Positions 1-6,261 of a DNA stretch of 7,237 nt are shown here, one piece after another. The notes under the pieces are model-generated. The model was not told the origin of the DNA. It ran no database searches and saw only the letters and a list, made by a program, of their open reading frames with translations. The translations under genes and the position numbers were made by a program. How positions within the stretch are numbered: position 1 is the stretch's first letter; every line of letters begins with the position of its first letter. The stretch comes from Cyanobacteria bacterium UBA8156 (GTDB lineage: Bacteria; Cyanobacteriota; Cyanobacteriia; Pseudanabaenales; Pseudanabaenaceae): contig DMPD01000150.1 of the NCBI GenBank assembly GCA_003456125.1, positions 1 through 7,237 of the forward strand, given 5' to 3'.

Positions 1-574
1 CGGCGAGGGGGGAACTCACCAACCCCAGCCCCCAGCCCAGCAGCGAGACCAGCACCGCCGCCCCCAACCCCGCCAACGTTCCTTCTAAGCTGACCGCCCC
101 CTCCGTACCCGGCGGCACCGGCTGCCACGTCACACTCGAAACCGTCGTGCGACCGTAGGCCTTGCCGATTTCGCTGGCGGTGGTGTCGGCCAATTTGGTG
201 GCGATGCTGCCCACATACCCCACCAACCACCAAGGAGCAGGGGCGATCGCATAGCCCAGGGCGCAGACGGCTCCCCCGATCGCCGCCCCCCACAAGTTGG
301 CCGGCCCCCGGGCCCCGTCTCGTGCCTCCGCAATGCCTTTGGCTTTTTTGATATCCAAACCCACGGAGGTCACCGCCGACCCCGCCACCAAATACACCAC
401 CATCAAGCTGTAGCCCCTGGGGCCCAAGCAGCCCCACAACAGCGCCCCCAACCCCACGGCATGGATCAAGCCCGCCGGCGTTAACACCGGACGGGGCAGC
501 AACCGGGCGATCGCCGCCAACCCCGCATTCCATCCCAAGCCCATAGCCCACGGTGGGACATCGTCCAACATCAT
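1..574 (-). CDS. DUF92 / TIGR00297 family membrane protein, VTE6-like (partial, 3' end outside window)
   Basis: An open frame of 191 codons starts at ATG 574 and runs off the left edge without a stop. I translated it by hand. It is hydrophobic and Gly/Ala-rich with several likely membrane segments (about residues 33-50, 56-72, 95-112, 116-127 and 165-187). Two family signatures are clear: [17 protein letters not shown] (residues 125-141) and [15 protein letters not shown] (155-169). The polar loop [17 protein letters not shown] (74-90) ends in a conserved NLWG-like stretch. This family includes plant VTE6 and its cyanobacterial homologues, which phosphorylate phytyl phosphate to phytyl diphosphate for tocopherol and related prenyl-lipid synthesis. 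That specific activity is inferred here from family membership. The start is supported by AAGGAG seven bases upstream; a second ATG at 571 is possible. Divergent from glgC. The family assignment is firm, the substrate less so. Confidence 0.92.
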   Translation of the reverse strand, partial: MMLDDVPPWAMGLGWNAGLAAIARLLPRPVLTPAGLIHAVGLGALLWGCLGPRGYSLMVVYLVAGSAVTSVGLDIKKAKGIAEARDGARGPANLWGAAIGGAVCALGYAIAPAPWWLVGYVGSIATKLADTTASEIGKAYGRTTVSSVTWQPVPPGTEGAVSLEGTLAGLGAAVLVSLLGWGLGLVSSPLA

Positions 575-581
575 CGGGCGA

Positions 582-587
582 CTCCTT
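582..587 (-). promoter_or_regulatory. Ribosome binding site of the DUF92 gene
   Basis: AAGGAG on the minus strand, seven bases before ATG 574. It is the best Shine-Dalgarno match in the window and decides the start of the partial DUF92 gene. Confidence 0.75.
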
Positions 588-648
588 TGCGATTTGGGGA
601 TATTATCGAGCCGGAGCGTGGGAAAATGAACCCGAATGCGGCAGTCTT

Positions 649-653
649 AGGTG
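649..653 (+). promoter_or_regulatory. Likely ribosome binding site of glgC
   Basis: AGGTG lies five bases before ATG 659. It supports that start over the in-frame upstream candidates ATG 626 and TTG 587. Confidence 0.5.
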
Positions 654-658
654 AATTC

Positions 659-1948
659 ATGAAAGACGTACTTTCGATCGTGCTCGGCGGCGGCCAAGGA
701 ACCCGGCTGTACCCCCTCACCAAACTACGGGCGAAACCGGCCGTGCCCGTTGCCGGCAAGTACCGATTGATCGATATTCCCATTAGCAACTGCCTCAACT
801 CGGAAATCGAAAAAATTTACGTTCTTACGCAATTCAACTCGGCTTCGCTGAACCGTCACCTGTACCAAACCTATCGCACTTCCTCGTTTTCCGATGGGTT
901 TGTGGAAATTTTGGCGGCGCAACAAACCCCTGAAAACACCGATTGGTTTCAAGGCACTTCCGATGCGGTGCGTCAATACCTGTGGTTGTTTGAATCGTGG
1001 AATGTGCGGGACTACCTGATTTTGGCGGGGGATCACCTGTACCGTATGGATTACCGCAAATACATTGCCCGGCACCGCGAAACCAACGCCGATGTGACCC
1101 TTTCGGTACTGCCTACCGATCGCAAGAAGGCTTCCAGTTTTGGGTTGTTGAAAATCGACGATCGCGGACAAGTCTTGAATTTTTCGGAAAAGCCCAAGGG
1201 ATCGGCCCTCGATGAAATGATGGTAGACACCAGCGTTTTGGGCTTGAATGCCGAAGCAGCCCGGCAACAGCCTTTTATCGCCTCGATGGGCATCTATGTG
1301 TTCAAAAAAGAAGTGTTGATCAACCTTCTCAAAAACCAAACCACCGCCAAAGATTTTGGCAAAGAAGTGATTCCGGCGGCCATCAATGGCTACAACGTCC
1401 AAGCCTATTTGTTTGCTGACTACTGGGAAGATATCGGCACCATTGAGTCGTTCTATCACGCCAACCTGGAGTTGACGCGCCACCCATCAGCTTCATTCAA
1501 TTTGTTTGCCACGGAATTTCCTATTTTTACCCGTCCCCGTTATTTACCCCCCAGTCGGGTTTTGGATTGCCAAATTCGCAATTCCATTGTGAGCGAAGGG
1601 TGCATTTTGGAGCGCTCAACGATTGAACATTCGGTGGTGGGAATTCGGTTGCGGGTAGACAGCGGCTGCCAAATCGAAGACGCTTTGTTTATGGGCTGTG
1701 ATTTTTACCAAACCGATGTGGAGCGCCAAGCCGATCTCGAGGCCGGGCGAGTGCCCCTGGGCATCGGCGAAAACACCACCATCCGCCGGGCGATCGTGGA
1801 CAAAAACGTGCACATTGGCAAAAACGTGCAAATCATCAACAAAGATCACGCCCAGGATGTCAGTTGTGAAGATCGGGGCTACTGCATCCGCAGCGGCATT
1901 GTGGTTGTGTTGAAGGGGGCGGTCATTCCCGACAATACCGTTATTTAG
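659..1948 (+). CDS. glgC: Glucose-1-phosphate adenylyltransferase (ADP-glucose pyrophosphorylase)
   Basis: Makes ADP-glucose from glucose-1-phosphate and ATP, the committed step of cytosolic glycogen synthesis. The 429-residue protein has an N-terminal nucleotidyltransferase domain (about 1-275) and a C-terminal left-handed beta-helix (about 300-429). Visible motifs are the nucleotide loop [13 protein letters not shown] (9-21), the KLRAKPAVP segment (22-30), GDHLYRMDY with the catalytic Asp125, and the glucose-1-phosphate site FSEKP (175-179). Lys382 and Lys419 fall at the same numbers as the 3-phosphoglycerate activator lysines known from the 429-residue Anabaena enzyme, and Arg294 matches its phosphate-inhibition residue. 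Activation by 3-PGA and inhibition by phosphate are therefore expected. This numbering match and the AGGTG at 649 favour ATG 659; the frame stays open upstream to ATG 626 and TTG 587. Gln13 stands where many cyanobacterial relatives have Ala. The oxygenase gene follows after 12 bases. Confidence 0.98.
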   Translation: MKDVLSIVLGGGQGTRLYPLTKLRAKPAVPVAGKYRLIDIPISNCLNSEIEKIYVLTQFNSASLNRHLYQTYRTSSFSDGFVEILAAQQTPENTDWFQGTSDAVRQYLWLFESWNVRDYLILAGDHLYRMDYRKYIARHRETNADVTLSVLPTDRKKASSFGLLKIDDRGQVLNFSEKPKGSALDEMMVDTSVLGLNAEAARQQPFIASMGIYVFKKEVLINLLKNQTTAKDFGKEVIPAAINGYNVQAYLFADYWEDIGTIESFYHANLELTRHPSASFNLFATEFPIFTRPRYLPPSRVLDCQIRNSIVSEGCILERSTIEHSVVGIRLRVDSGCQIEDALFMGCDFYQTDVERQADLEAGRVPLGIGENTTIRRAIVDKNVHIGKNVQIINKDHAQDVSCEDRGYCIRSGIVVVLKGAVIPDNTVI

Positions 1949-1960
1949 GACTTCCTCCCT

Positions 1961-2920
1961 ATGGCAGCTACCAAATCGCCAGCCAAATTACCAGCCAAAT
2001 CACCAACAGCTGCCCGATCGCCAGAACAGGTGTTGGCCCAGCTCGATCGCCTCCATCACTTGGCGGAGCAGGGGTATTGGGTCACCACCGCAGAACTGTG
2101 TGTTTTTCTGGGGGCAGACGGGGTCTTGGCGGCCCACCTCCAAGCCCAAAAGCCGCCGTTTCGGATGGCTTGGCGCAATTTTGGGTTGGTGCACCGGGGA
2201 TTTCAAGGGGGTACGGCATACTGGCAGATCGTATCCCCCGGAGCGGAGGGGCTGGCGGTGGATGCCAACGATGCCCCGCCGAGCCTGCACCCCGATGCGC
2301 CCGCCGTATTTCCTTCCCAGGTGTTGCGGATCGAAAACTTCCTATCGCCGGCGGTCAATCAGGCCCTGTATGCCTATGCCCTGAACCAAGAGCGATCGTT
2401 TGTCCCCACGCAAAATTCGGCGGGGGATGCCAACTATCGGCGATCGTGCTACCTGCCGGCTTTTCCTGAATACGGGGAAATGATGAAAAAACAGGTGGCG
2501 GCAGCGGTGCCCACCGTTCTACAACGACTGGGGATGCCGGCTTGGCCAGTAGACTACATCGAAATTCAGTTGACGGCTCATAACGACGGCAACTACTACA
2601 AAATTCACAACGACAACGGTAGTCCCGATGCCGCCAGTCGGGAGCTGACCTACGTCTACTACTTTCACCGTGAACCCAAACCCTTTACCGGCGGGGAATT
2701 AAGGGTCTACGACAGCCGCGTCGAAAATGGGTTTTACGTGGCGGCGGATTCCTATCAAACCGTGGAACCCCAAAACAATGCGATCGTGTTCTTTTTGAGT
2801 CGGTATCTGCACGAAGTGTTGCCGGTGCATTGCCCTTCCCAGCAGTTTGCCGACAGCCGCTTCACCCTCAACGGTTGGGTACGCAAAAAAACGGGCTCTA
2901 CCCTACACAATCAGCCCTAA
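1961..2920 (+). CDS. 2-oxoglutarate/Fe(II)-dependent dioxygenase (prolyl-4-hydroxylase-like) with extra N-terminal domain
   Basis: A 319-residue protein with a C-terminal double-stranded beta-helix oxygenase domain (about 118-308). The iron triad is visible as His216-Asn-Asp218 in YYKIHNDNG and His284 in RYLHEV. Arg300 in DSRFTLNGWVR is the expected 2-oxoglutarate carboxylate ligand. FTGGELRVYD (242-251) is typical of the 2OG-FeII_Oxy_3 / P4H-like group. Such enzymes hydroxylate peptidyl proline, other residues or small molecules; the substrate cannot be read from the sequence. Residues 1-20 are a Lys/Pro/Ala-rich tail. Residues about 21-92 form a separate module whose pattern (helix, YWVTTAELCVFLG helix pair, then WRNFGLVHRG and TAYWQIV strands) resembles a winged helix; this is an inference. 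Start ATG 1961 lies 12 bases after glgC with no clear Shine-Dalgarno, suggesting co-transcription. The 3' end overlaps dnaE-C on the other strand by 18 bases. Confidence 0.9.
   Translation: MAATKSPAKLPAKSPTAARSPEQVLAQLDRLHHLAEQGYWVTTAELCVFLGADGVLAAHLQAQKPPFRMAWRNFGLVHRGFQGGTAYWQIVSPGAEGLAVDANDAPPSLHPDAPAVFPSQVLRIENFLSPAVNQALYAYALNQERSFVPTQNSAGDANYRRSCYLPAFPEYGEMMKKQVAAAVPTVLQRLGMPAWPVDYIEIQLTAHNDGNYYKIHNDNGSPDAASRELTYVYYFHREPKPFTGGELRVYDSRVENGFYVAADSYQTVEPQNNAIVFFLSRYLHEVLPVHCPSQQFADSRFTLNGWVRKKTGSTLHNQP
1979..2002 (+). repeat. Tandem 12-base repeat in the oxygenase 5' end
   Basis: CCAGCCAAATTA (1979-1990) is followed directly by CCAGCCAAATCA (1991-2002), one mismatch in 12. A partial copy, CCAAATCGC, precedes it. 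In frame the repeat gives the Pro-Ala-Lys-rich tail at residues 7-14. It is a local duplication that does not break the frame. Confidence 0.8.
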
Positions 2921-4210
2921 AGCCGATGCTTCAAACCCTTCTTGGGTGAGGGCCGCCACGGTTTGTCGTTCGTCGGCGACCCAAAATTGCTGGCCGAAAC
3001 GCACCATTTTACCGCTGTAGCTGAGGCCGGCAATTACGGGGATTTTGCCTTTGCCATCGCCGCTGCACTTCACCAGAACTTCCCGCAACCGGTGCAAATC
3101 CTGCAAACTTAAAGCCCGTTCCAAAGGCAAATCTACTTTCACCATGCGGGCTTCGTCGGCGGGCTGGATGTCCTCAATAATCAACTGGCACCGCTGGTCT
3201 TCCCGAAAGTCCACCTTCCCCCAAATCAAAACTCGACCCTCGATCGGAAGTTGCGATCGCAGGCGGGCGTAGGTTTTCGGAAAAATCACGGCTTCGGCGC
3301 TGCCGGTCAAATCCTCAAAGGTGAGGGCCGCCATCGTGTCCCCTTTGCGGGTGGCAATCTCCCGAAATTCCAACACGATCGCCACGGCGGTCACCACAGT
3401 GCCAGCCGGCTGTTCGGCTACGTCCGCGAGGTTGGTCGGCGCCAGCCATTTGGCCCGCTCTTGGGTTTGTTTGAGGGGATGATCGGACAAGTAAAATCCC
3501 AGCAAATCTTTCTCCAGTCGCAGCTTTTCCTGGGAATCGTAGTCGGGTACCGGCGGGCCACCGGGGGTCAACTCGAAGGTACTGCTGCCGCCCAAGGCCT
3601 CGAACAAACTACCTTGGCCCGACTGCTGATCCTTGGCTTTGCGATGGGCCCAGTCCAAAGTGGGTTCCAAGTCCACCATCAATTGGTGGCGGTTGGGGTT
3701 GAGGCTATCGAGGGCCCCGGTCTGAATCAGGGTTTCCAAGGTTTTCTTGTTGACAATGCGCGTATCTACCCGCGCACACAAATCCCCCAAGGAAGAAAAA
3801 GGGCCGGCCGCCCGGGCCACCAACAGGCTTTTCACGGCATTTTCGCCAACGTTGCGCACCGCCGCCAAGCCAAACAAAATTTGCTGACCAAAGGGGGTGA
3901 AATTCACCCCGGAACGGTTGAGATCGGGGGGCAAAACCGCAATGCCCATGCTGGCACAGGTGGCAATGTAGCGCTGAATTTTGTCTCGGTCGTCGCTCAC
4001 CGCCGAGAGCAGGGAGGCCATGTAGGCCACCGGGTAGTTGGCCTTTAGGTAGGCCGTCTGATAGGTCACATACCCATAGGCCACGCTGTGGGATTTGTTG
4101 AAACAATTGGCCGCCACCGTGCCGTTGGCCAGCAAAAAGTTGTGGTGCGCTGCCAATCCCAGATCGAACACCGGTTGTTGACCCAGCGATCGCCTAGCTC
4201 GAATTTTCAT
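2903..4210 (-). CDS. dnaE: DNA polymerase III alpha subunit, C-terminal half, beginning with the DnaE split-intein C-fragment
   Basis: Counted from ATG 4210 this is 435 residues. Residues 1-35 are the DnaE intein C-fragment, ending ...NGTVAAN, and the C-extein starts at Cys36 (CFNKSHSVAYGYVTYQTAYLK). The extein joins, by protein trans-splicing, an N-terminal half encoded elsewhere in the genome to give the replicative polymerase. In the extein, a helix-hairpin-helix region spans about 86-168 and a clamp-binding-like QGSLF is at 199-203. An OB-fold for single-stranded DNA follows at about 270-350, then a C-terminal tail domain. The length is close to that of other cyanobacterial DnaE-C proteins. 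The start is uncertain: GTG 4216 would add two residues (Met-Ser), giving a 37-residue intein part against 36 in the Synechocystis and Nostoc fragments. No Shine-Dalgarno is seen for either. The sugar transferase stop is 21-27 bases upstream, so co-transcription is likely. Confidence 0.98.
   Translation of the reverse strand: MKIRARRSLGQQPVFDLGLAAHHNFLLANGTVAANCFNKSHSVAYGYVTYQTAYLKANYPVAYMASLLSAVSDDRDKIQRYIATCASMGIAVLPPDLNRSGVNFTPFGQQILFGLAAVRNVGENAVKSLLVARAAGPFSSLGDLCARVDTRIVNKKTLETLIQTGALDSLNPNRHQLMVDLEPTLDWAHRKAKDQQSGQGSLFEALGGSSTFELTPGGPPVPDYDSQEKLRLEKDLLGFYLSDHPLKQTQERAKWLAPTNLADVAEQPAGTVVTAVAIVLEFREIATRKGDTMAALTFEDLTGSAEAVIFPKTYARLRSQLPIEGRVLIWGKVDFREDQRCQLIIEDIQPADEARMVKVDLPLERALSLQDLHRLREVLVKCSGDGKGKIPVIAGLSYSGKMVRFGQQFWVADERQTVAALTQEGFEASALGLIV
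3602..3616 (-). other. Clamp-binding-like motif QGSLF in DnaE-C
   Basis: Codes for Gln-Gly-Ser-Leu-Phe between the helix-hairpin-helix and OB regions. The internal beta-clamp motif of bacterial alpha subunits occupies the same place, and the sequence fits the QxxLF form of the clamp-binding consensus. The function is inferred from motif and position. Confidence 0.6.
4106..4210 (-). other. DnaE split intein, C-terminal fragment (IntC)
   Basis: 35 residues from ATG 4210, or 37 from GTG 4216. RRSLGQQPVFDLG corresponds to RRSLGVQRIFDIG of the Synechocystis fragment. HNFLLANG carries the block F histidine. Block G is NGTVAAN followed by CFN, with the terminal Asn that cyclises and the +1 Cys nucleophile both present. 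The penultimate residue is Ala, as in Synechocystis, not Ser as in Nostoc. The splicing residues of this half are intact, so it should be active with its N-fragment. The two residues before the last block F His-Asn are Ala-His, where the Synechocystis and Nostoc fragments have Gln-Asp and Arg-Asp. Confidence 0.95.
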
Positions 4211-4237
4211 AGACACGAATTGGAGGAACAGAGGTAC

Positions 4238-5203
4238 TTAGTAAGCGCCGTTGTTGCGGGGAAACAACACCACACCAATGGTTTTCAGGGCAATGCGCAC
4301 ATCCCAACCAAAGGTACAGTAGCGGGCGTAGCGGGCATCCATTTGCACCCGGCGGGGGTACGGAATATCGTTGCGGCCCGAAACCTGCCAAAGACCGGTA
4401 ATCCCCGGCCGTACCAACAACACTTCGTGAATCGCTTCGCCGTACTTGGGCAATTCTTCCGGCACCAGGGGCCGGGGGCCCACCACACTCATATCCCCCA
4501 TCAACACATTCCAGAACTGGGGAAATTCATCCAGGCTGGTCAATCGCAACCATTTGCCGATGGCGGTGATGCGGGGGTCTTGTTTGAGTTTGTAGGCACT
4601 GTCAAACTCCGCGCGGCATTGCGGACAACTTTCGAGCAATTCCGCCAGCATTTTGTCGGCCCCCACCACCATCGTCCGAAACTTCATGCAGCGAAAGCGT
4701 TTGCCCCGCTGACCCACCCGGGTTTGCACATAGAGAATGGGCCCCGGCGAACTGGCATAGATCAACAGGGCAACCACCACATACAACGGCAAAAACAACA
4801 CCAACGCGGTCAACGCAAACCCGATGTCAAACAGACGTTTGCCGTAGCGACGGTAGCTGCCCTGCCACCACGCCGGTGCCGCTGGCATGGAGCGATAGGG
4901 TTGGTAGCGATCGCCCTCGGCCGGGAGGCGATTGGGGGCGCGACGGGGGCGCCGTGGTACTGCCGGATGACGGGCCCCGGTCTTCGGGGATGGTTCCGAA
5001 GTGATGGCAAACCCCGTCACCGCCGTTGGTACTTCCTCGGAGGCTTGGGGGAGAGCCGGCACCACCGCCAACAGGGGTTCTCTCCCCCTCAACTCGACCC
5101 AGACCGCTTGGAGTGAACCCCATACCCCCAGAATTTGGCGCCAGCGGGGGCGAGAGAAGCCGCGATTGACTTTGCCACCACCGTACCGGTCTCTCGTCTT
5201 CAT
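4238..5203 (-). CDS. Polyprenyl-phosphate sugar-1-phosphate transferase (bacterial sugar transferase, WbaP/WcaJ/ExoY-like)
   Basis: A 321-residue initiating transferase. Its family moves a sugar-1-phosphate from a UDP-sugar to undecaprenyl phosphate at the inner face of the cytoplasmic membrane, the first step of exopolysaccharide, capsule or O-antigen repeat assembly. The catalytic domain covers about 118-321. It opens with KRLFDIGFALTALVLFLPLY and one hydrophobic hairpin-like segment (about 124-150). Then come SPGPILYVQTRVGQ (152-165), KFRTM (174-178), SLDEFPQFWNVL with the Asp225-Glu226 dyad, GDMSVVGPRP (236-245) and RPGITGLWQVSGRND (265-279). Residues 1-115 are Arg/Pro/Ala-rich and look disordered, with no four-helix membrane domain as in full-length WbaP. 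The sugar cannot be deduced. Start ATG 5203 has GAGG four bases upstream. No other polysaccharide gene is in the window; the next gene in the same direction is dnaE-C, 21-27 bases on. Confidence 0.95.
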   Translation of the reverse strand: MKTRDRYGGGKVNRGFSRPRWRQILGVWGSLQAVWVELRGREPLLAVVPALPQASEEVPTAVTGFAITSEPSPKTGARHPAVPRRPRRAPNRLPAEGDRYQPYRSMPAAPAWWQGSYRRYGKRLFDIGFALTALVLFLPLYVVVALLIYASSPGPILYVQTRVGQRGKRFRCMKFRTMVVGADKMLAELLESCPQCRAEFDSAYKLKQDPRITAIGKWLRLTSLDEFPQFWNVLMGDMSVVGPRPLVPEELPKYGEAIHEVLLVRPGITGLWQVSGRNDIPYPRRVQMDARYARYCTFGWDVRIALKTIGVVLFPRNNGAY

Positions 5204-5286
5204 TTATCCTCGCTCTTCACACCACCGTGGATTTGATCATACACATTGCGGCATATTCAAGAAAGTTCCTATTGAAAAGCTTGGCT
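5204..5286. promoter_or_regulatory. Divergent intergenic region between the sugar transferase gene and holA
   Basis: This 83-base region is AT-rich compared with its surroundings. On the minus strand, TATGAT (5241-5236) is a 5-of-6 match to a -10 and would place the transcript start some 20-25 bases before ATG 5203; the -35 position holds only a poor match. GAGG at 5211-5208 is the Shine-Dalgarno for that gene. On the plus strand, TTGATC (5233-5238) and CATATT (5252-5257) resemble promoter hexamers, but their 13-base spacing is too short. The minus-strand promoter may serve both the transferase and dnaE-C. Confidence 0.4.
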
Positions 5287-6261
5287 ATGCCCGTCTACTT
5301 TTACTGGGGTGAGGATGACTTTCGCTTGATCGAAGCCGCGGTGAAGTTGCGGGCCCAAGTGGAGTCTGCCTGGCTGGACTTTAACTTTTTCAAAGGGATG
5401 GCCACCACCGACGAACGCATTATAGAGGGCTTGAATCTGGCGGCTACTGCACCTTTCGGTATGGGCGATCGCCTGACTTGGCTGACGGAGGTCACCCTCG
5501 GTCAGCGGTGTAGCGAAGGGTTGTTGGCGGAACTGGAGCGGACCCTGCCCCAACTGCCCGCCAATTCCCACCTGTTGTTCAGCACCCAAGCCAAACCGGA
5601 TGGCCGGCTCAAGTCGGTGAAGTTGCTGCAAAAATGGGCCACCGTGGTCGAGTTTTCGCCGCTGCCACCCTGGGACACGGACGCGATCGCCGCGGCGTTG
5701 GTTCAGCGGGCCAAGGCCCAAGGGGTCAAACTCCAACCGGGGGCCCAAGCCGCTCTGGTGGAGGCCATTGGGGGAGATTTGCGGCGGATGGTGACCGAAC
5801 TGGAAAAACTGCACTTGTACTGCGGCGATCGCCCGGTGACGGCAGCCGATGTCCCGGCTTTGGTGTTTGCGGCGGGGCGCTCGGTACGGCAGTTGACCCC
5901 CGCCTTGCTGGCCGGTCAGACCGGCTTGGCGTTATCGATTTTGCAAGAACTCTTGGCCAACAACGAAGCGCCCCTGCGGCTGTGTGCGGCCCTGGTGGGG
6001 CAATTTCGGACGTGGCTACTGGTCAAAGTCGCCCTCGAAGCCGGCGAGCGGGACGACCGGGCGATCGCCGAGTTTGCCGAATTGGGCAACCCCAAGCGCT
6101 TGTTTTTCCTCAAAACCGAAATCAAGACCGTGACCGCGGCCCAATTGCAACGGGTGTTGGCGGAGTTGCTGGCTTTGGAGTGGGCCCTCAAACAGGGAGC
6201 CGAAGAATGGGCGACCCTGCAAACCCACCTCGTGGCGATCGCCCAAATTTTCCGGAGTTAG
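5287..6261 (+). CDS. holA: DNA polymerase III delta subunit (clamp loader)
   Basis: A 324-residue protein of usual HolA length. Delta is the clamp-loader subunit that opens the beta ring, so this gene works with the polymerase whose C-terminal half is encoded 1.1 kb away. The N-terminal MPVYFYWGEDDF (1-12) is the typical start of cyanobacterial delta proteins, with YxxGED at 6-11. DGRLKSVKLLQKW (105-117) and the helical signature GGDLRRMVTELEKL (162-175) follow. The C-terminal collar domain runs from about 205 and ends in LALEWALKQG...WATLQTHLVAIAQIF (295-322). The frame stays open upstream to GTG 5227, but the conserved N-terminus fixes ATG 5287; no strong Shine-Dalgarno is present. The stop shares four bases (TTAG, 6258-6261) with the stop of the converging response regulator gene, leaving no room for a terminator between them. 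Confidence 0.94.
   Translation: MPVYFYWGEDDFRLIEAAVKLRAQVESAWLDFNFFKGMATTDERIIEGLNLAATAPFGMGDRLTWLTEVTLGQRCSEGLLAELERTLPQLPANSHLLFSTQAKPDGRLKSVKLLQKWATVVEFSPLPPWDTDAIAAALVQRAKAQGVKLQPGAQAALVEAIGGDLRRMVTELEKLHLYCGDRPVTAADVPALVFAAGRSVRQLTPALLAGQTGLALSILQELLANNEAPLRLCAALVGQFRTWLLVKVALEAGERDDRAIAEFAELGNPKRLFFLKTEIKTVTAAQLQRVLAELLALEWALKQGAEEWATLQTHLVAIAQIFRS

Larger units (their letters stand above)
575..658. promoter_or_regulatory. Divergent intergenic region between the DUF92 gene and glgC
   Basis: These 84 bases must hold the 5' signals of both outward-facing genes unless glgC is transcribed from inside the DUF92 gene. The only AT-rich core is TATTAT at 601-606. It reads as a possible -10 for glgC, and on the other strand as GATAAT (607-602), a possible -10 for the DUF92 gene. 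No good -35 hexamer sits at the right distance for either, and no NtcA-type GTA-N8-TAC site is present. The promoter reading is an inference. Confidence 0.35.

Noticed and set aside
587..658. 24-codon N-terminal extension of glgC (TTG 587 or ATG 626)
   Set aside because: From ATG 659 the protein has 429 residues and its effector-site lysines and Arg294 carry the same numbers as in Anabaena; the extension resembles no GlgC N-terminus.
725..1483. 252-codon open frame antisense to glgC
   Set aside because: It lies wholly within a certain glgC gene, shows no recognisable domain, and is the type of stop-poor antisense frame common in GC-rich coding DNA.
2893..2917. Intrinsic terminator between the oxygenase gene and dnaE-C
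   Set aside because: The possible stem is only five base pairs with a 15-base loop and no T-run on either side.
3251..4048. 265-codon plus-strand frame antisense to dnaE-C
   Set aside because: It shadows the DnaE extein; the sequence is Gly/Gln/His-rich with no domain pattern and no ribosome site.
2903..4216. dnaE-C as a broken or truncated dnaE pseudogene
   Set aside because: The gene starts with a complete intein C-fragment directly followed by CFN, the normal arrangement of split cyanobacterial dnaE.
4106..4216. A mini-intein spliced in cis, or an intein with a homing endonuclease
   Set aside because: Only blocks F and G are present, with no N-terminal intein blocks and no endonuclease upstream; the preceding gene is a sugar transferase.
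4088..5116. 342-codon plus-strand frame antisense to the sugar transferase
   Set aside because: It crosses from dnaE-C into the transferase, has a His/Gln/Pro-rich composition typical of antisense reading, and the minus-strand product is unmistakable.
5227..5286. holA start at GTG 5227, adding 20 residues
   Set aside because: The added stretch does not resemble a delta N-terminus, whereas MPVYFYWGEDDF at 5287 does; the extension also covers the likely promoter region.
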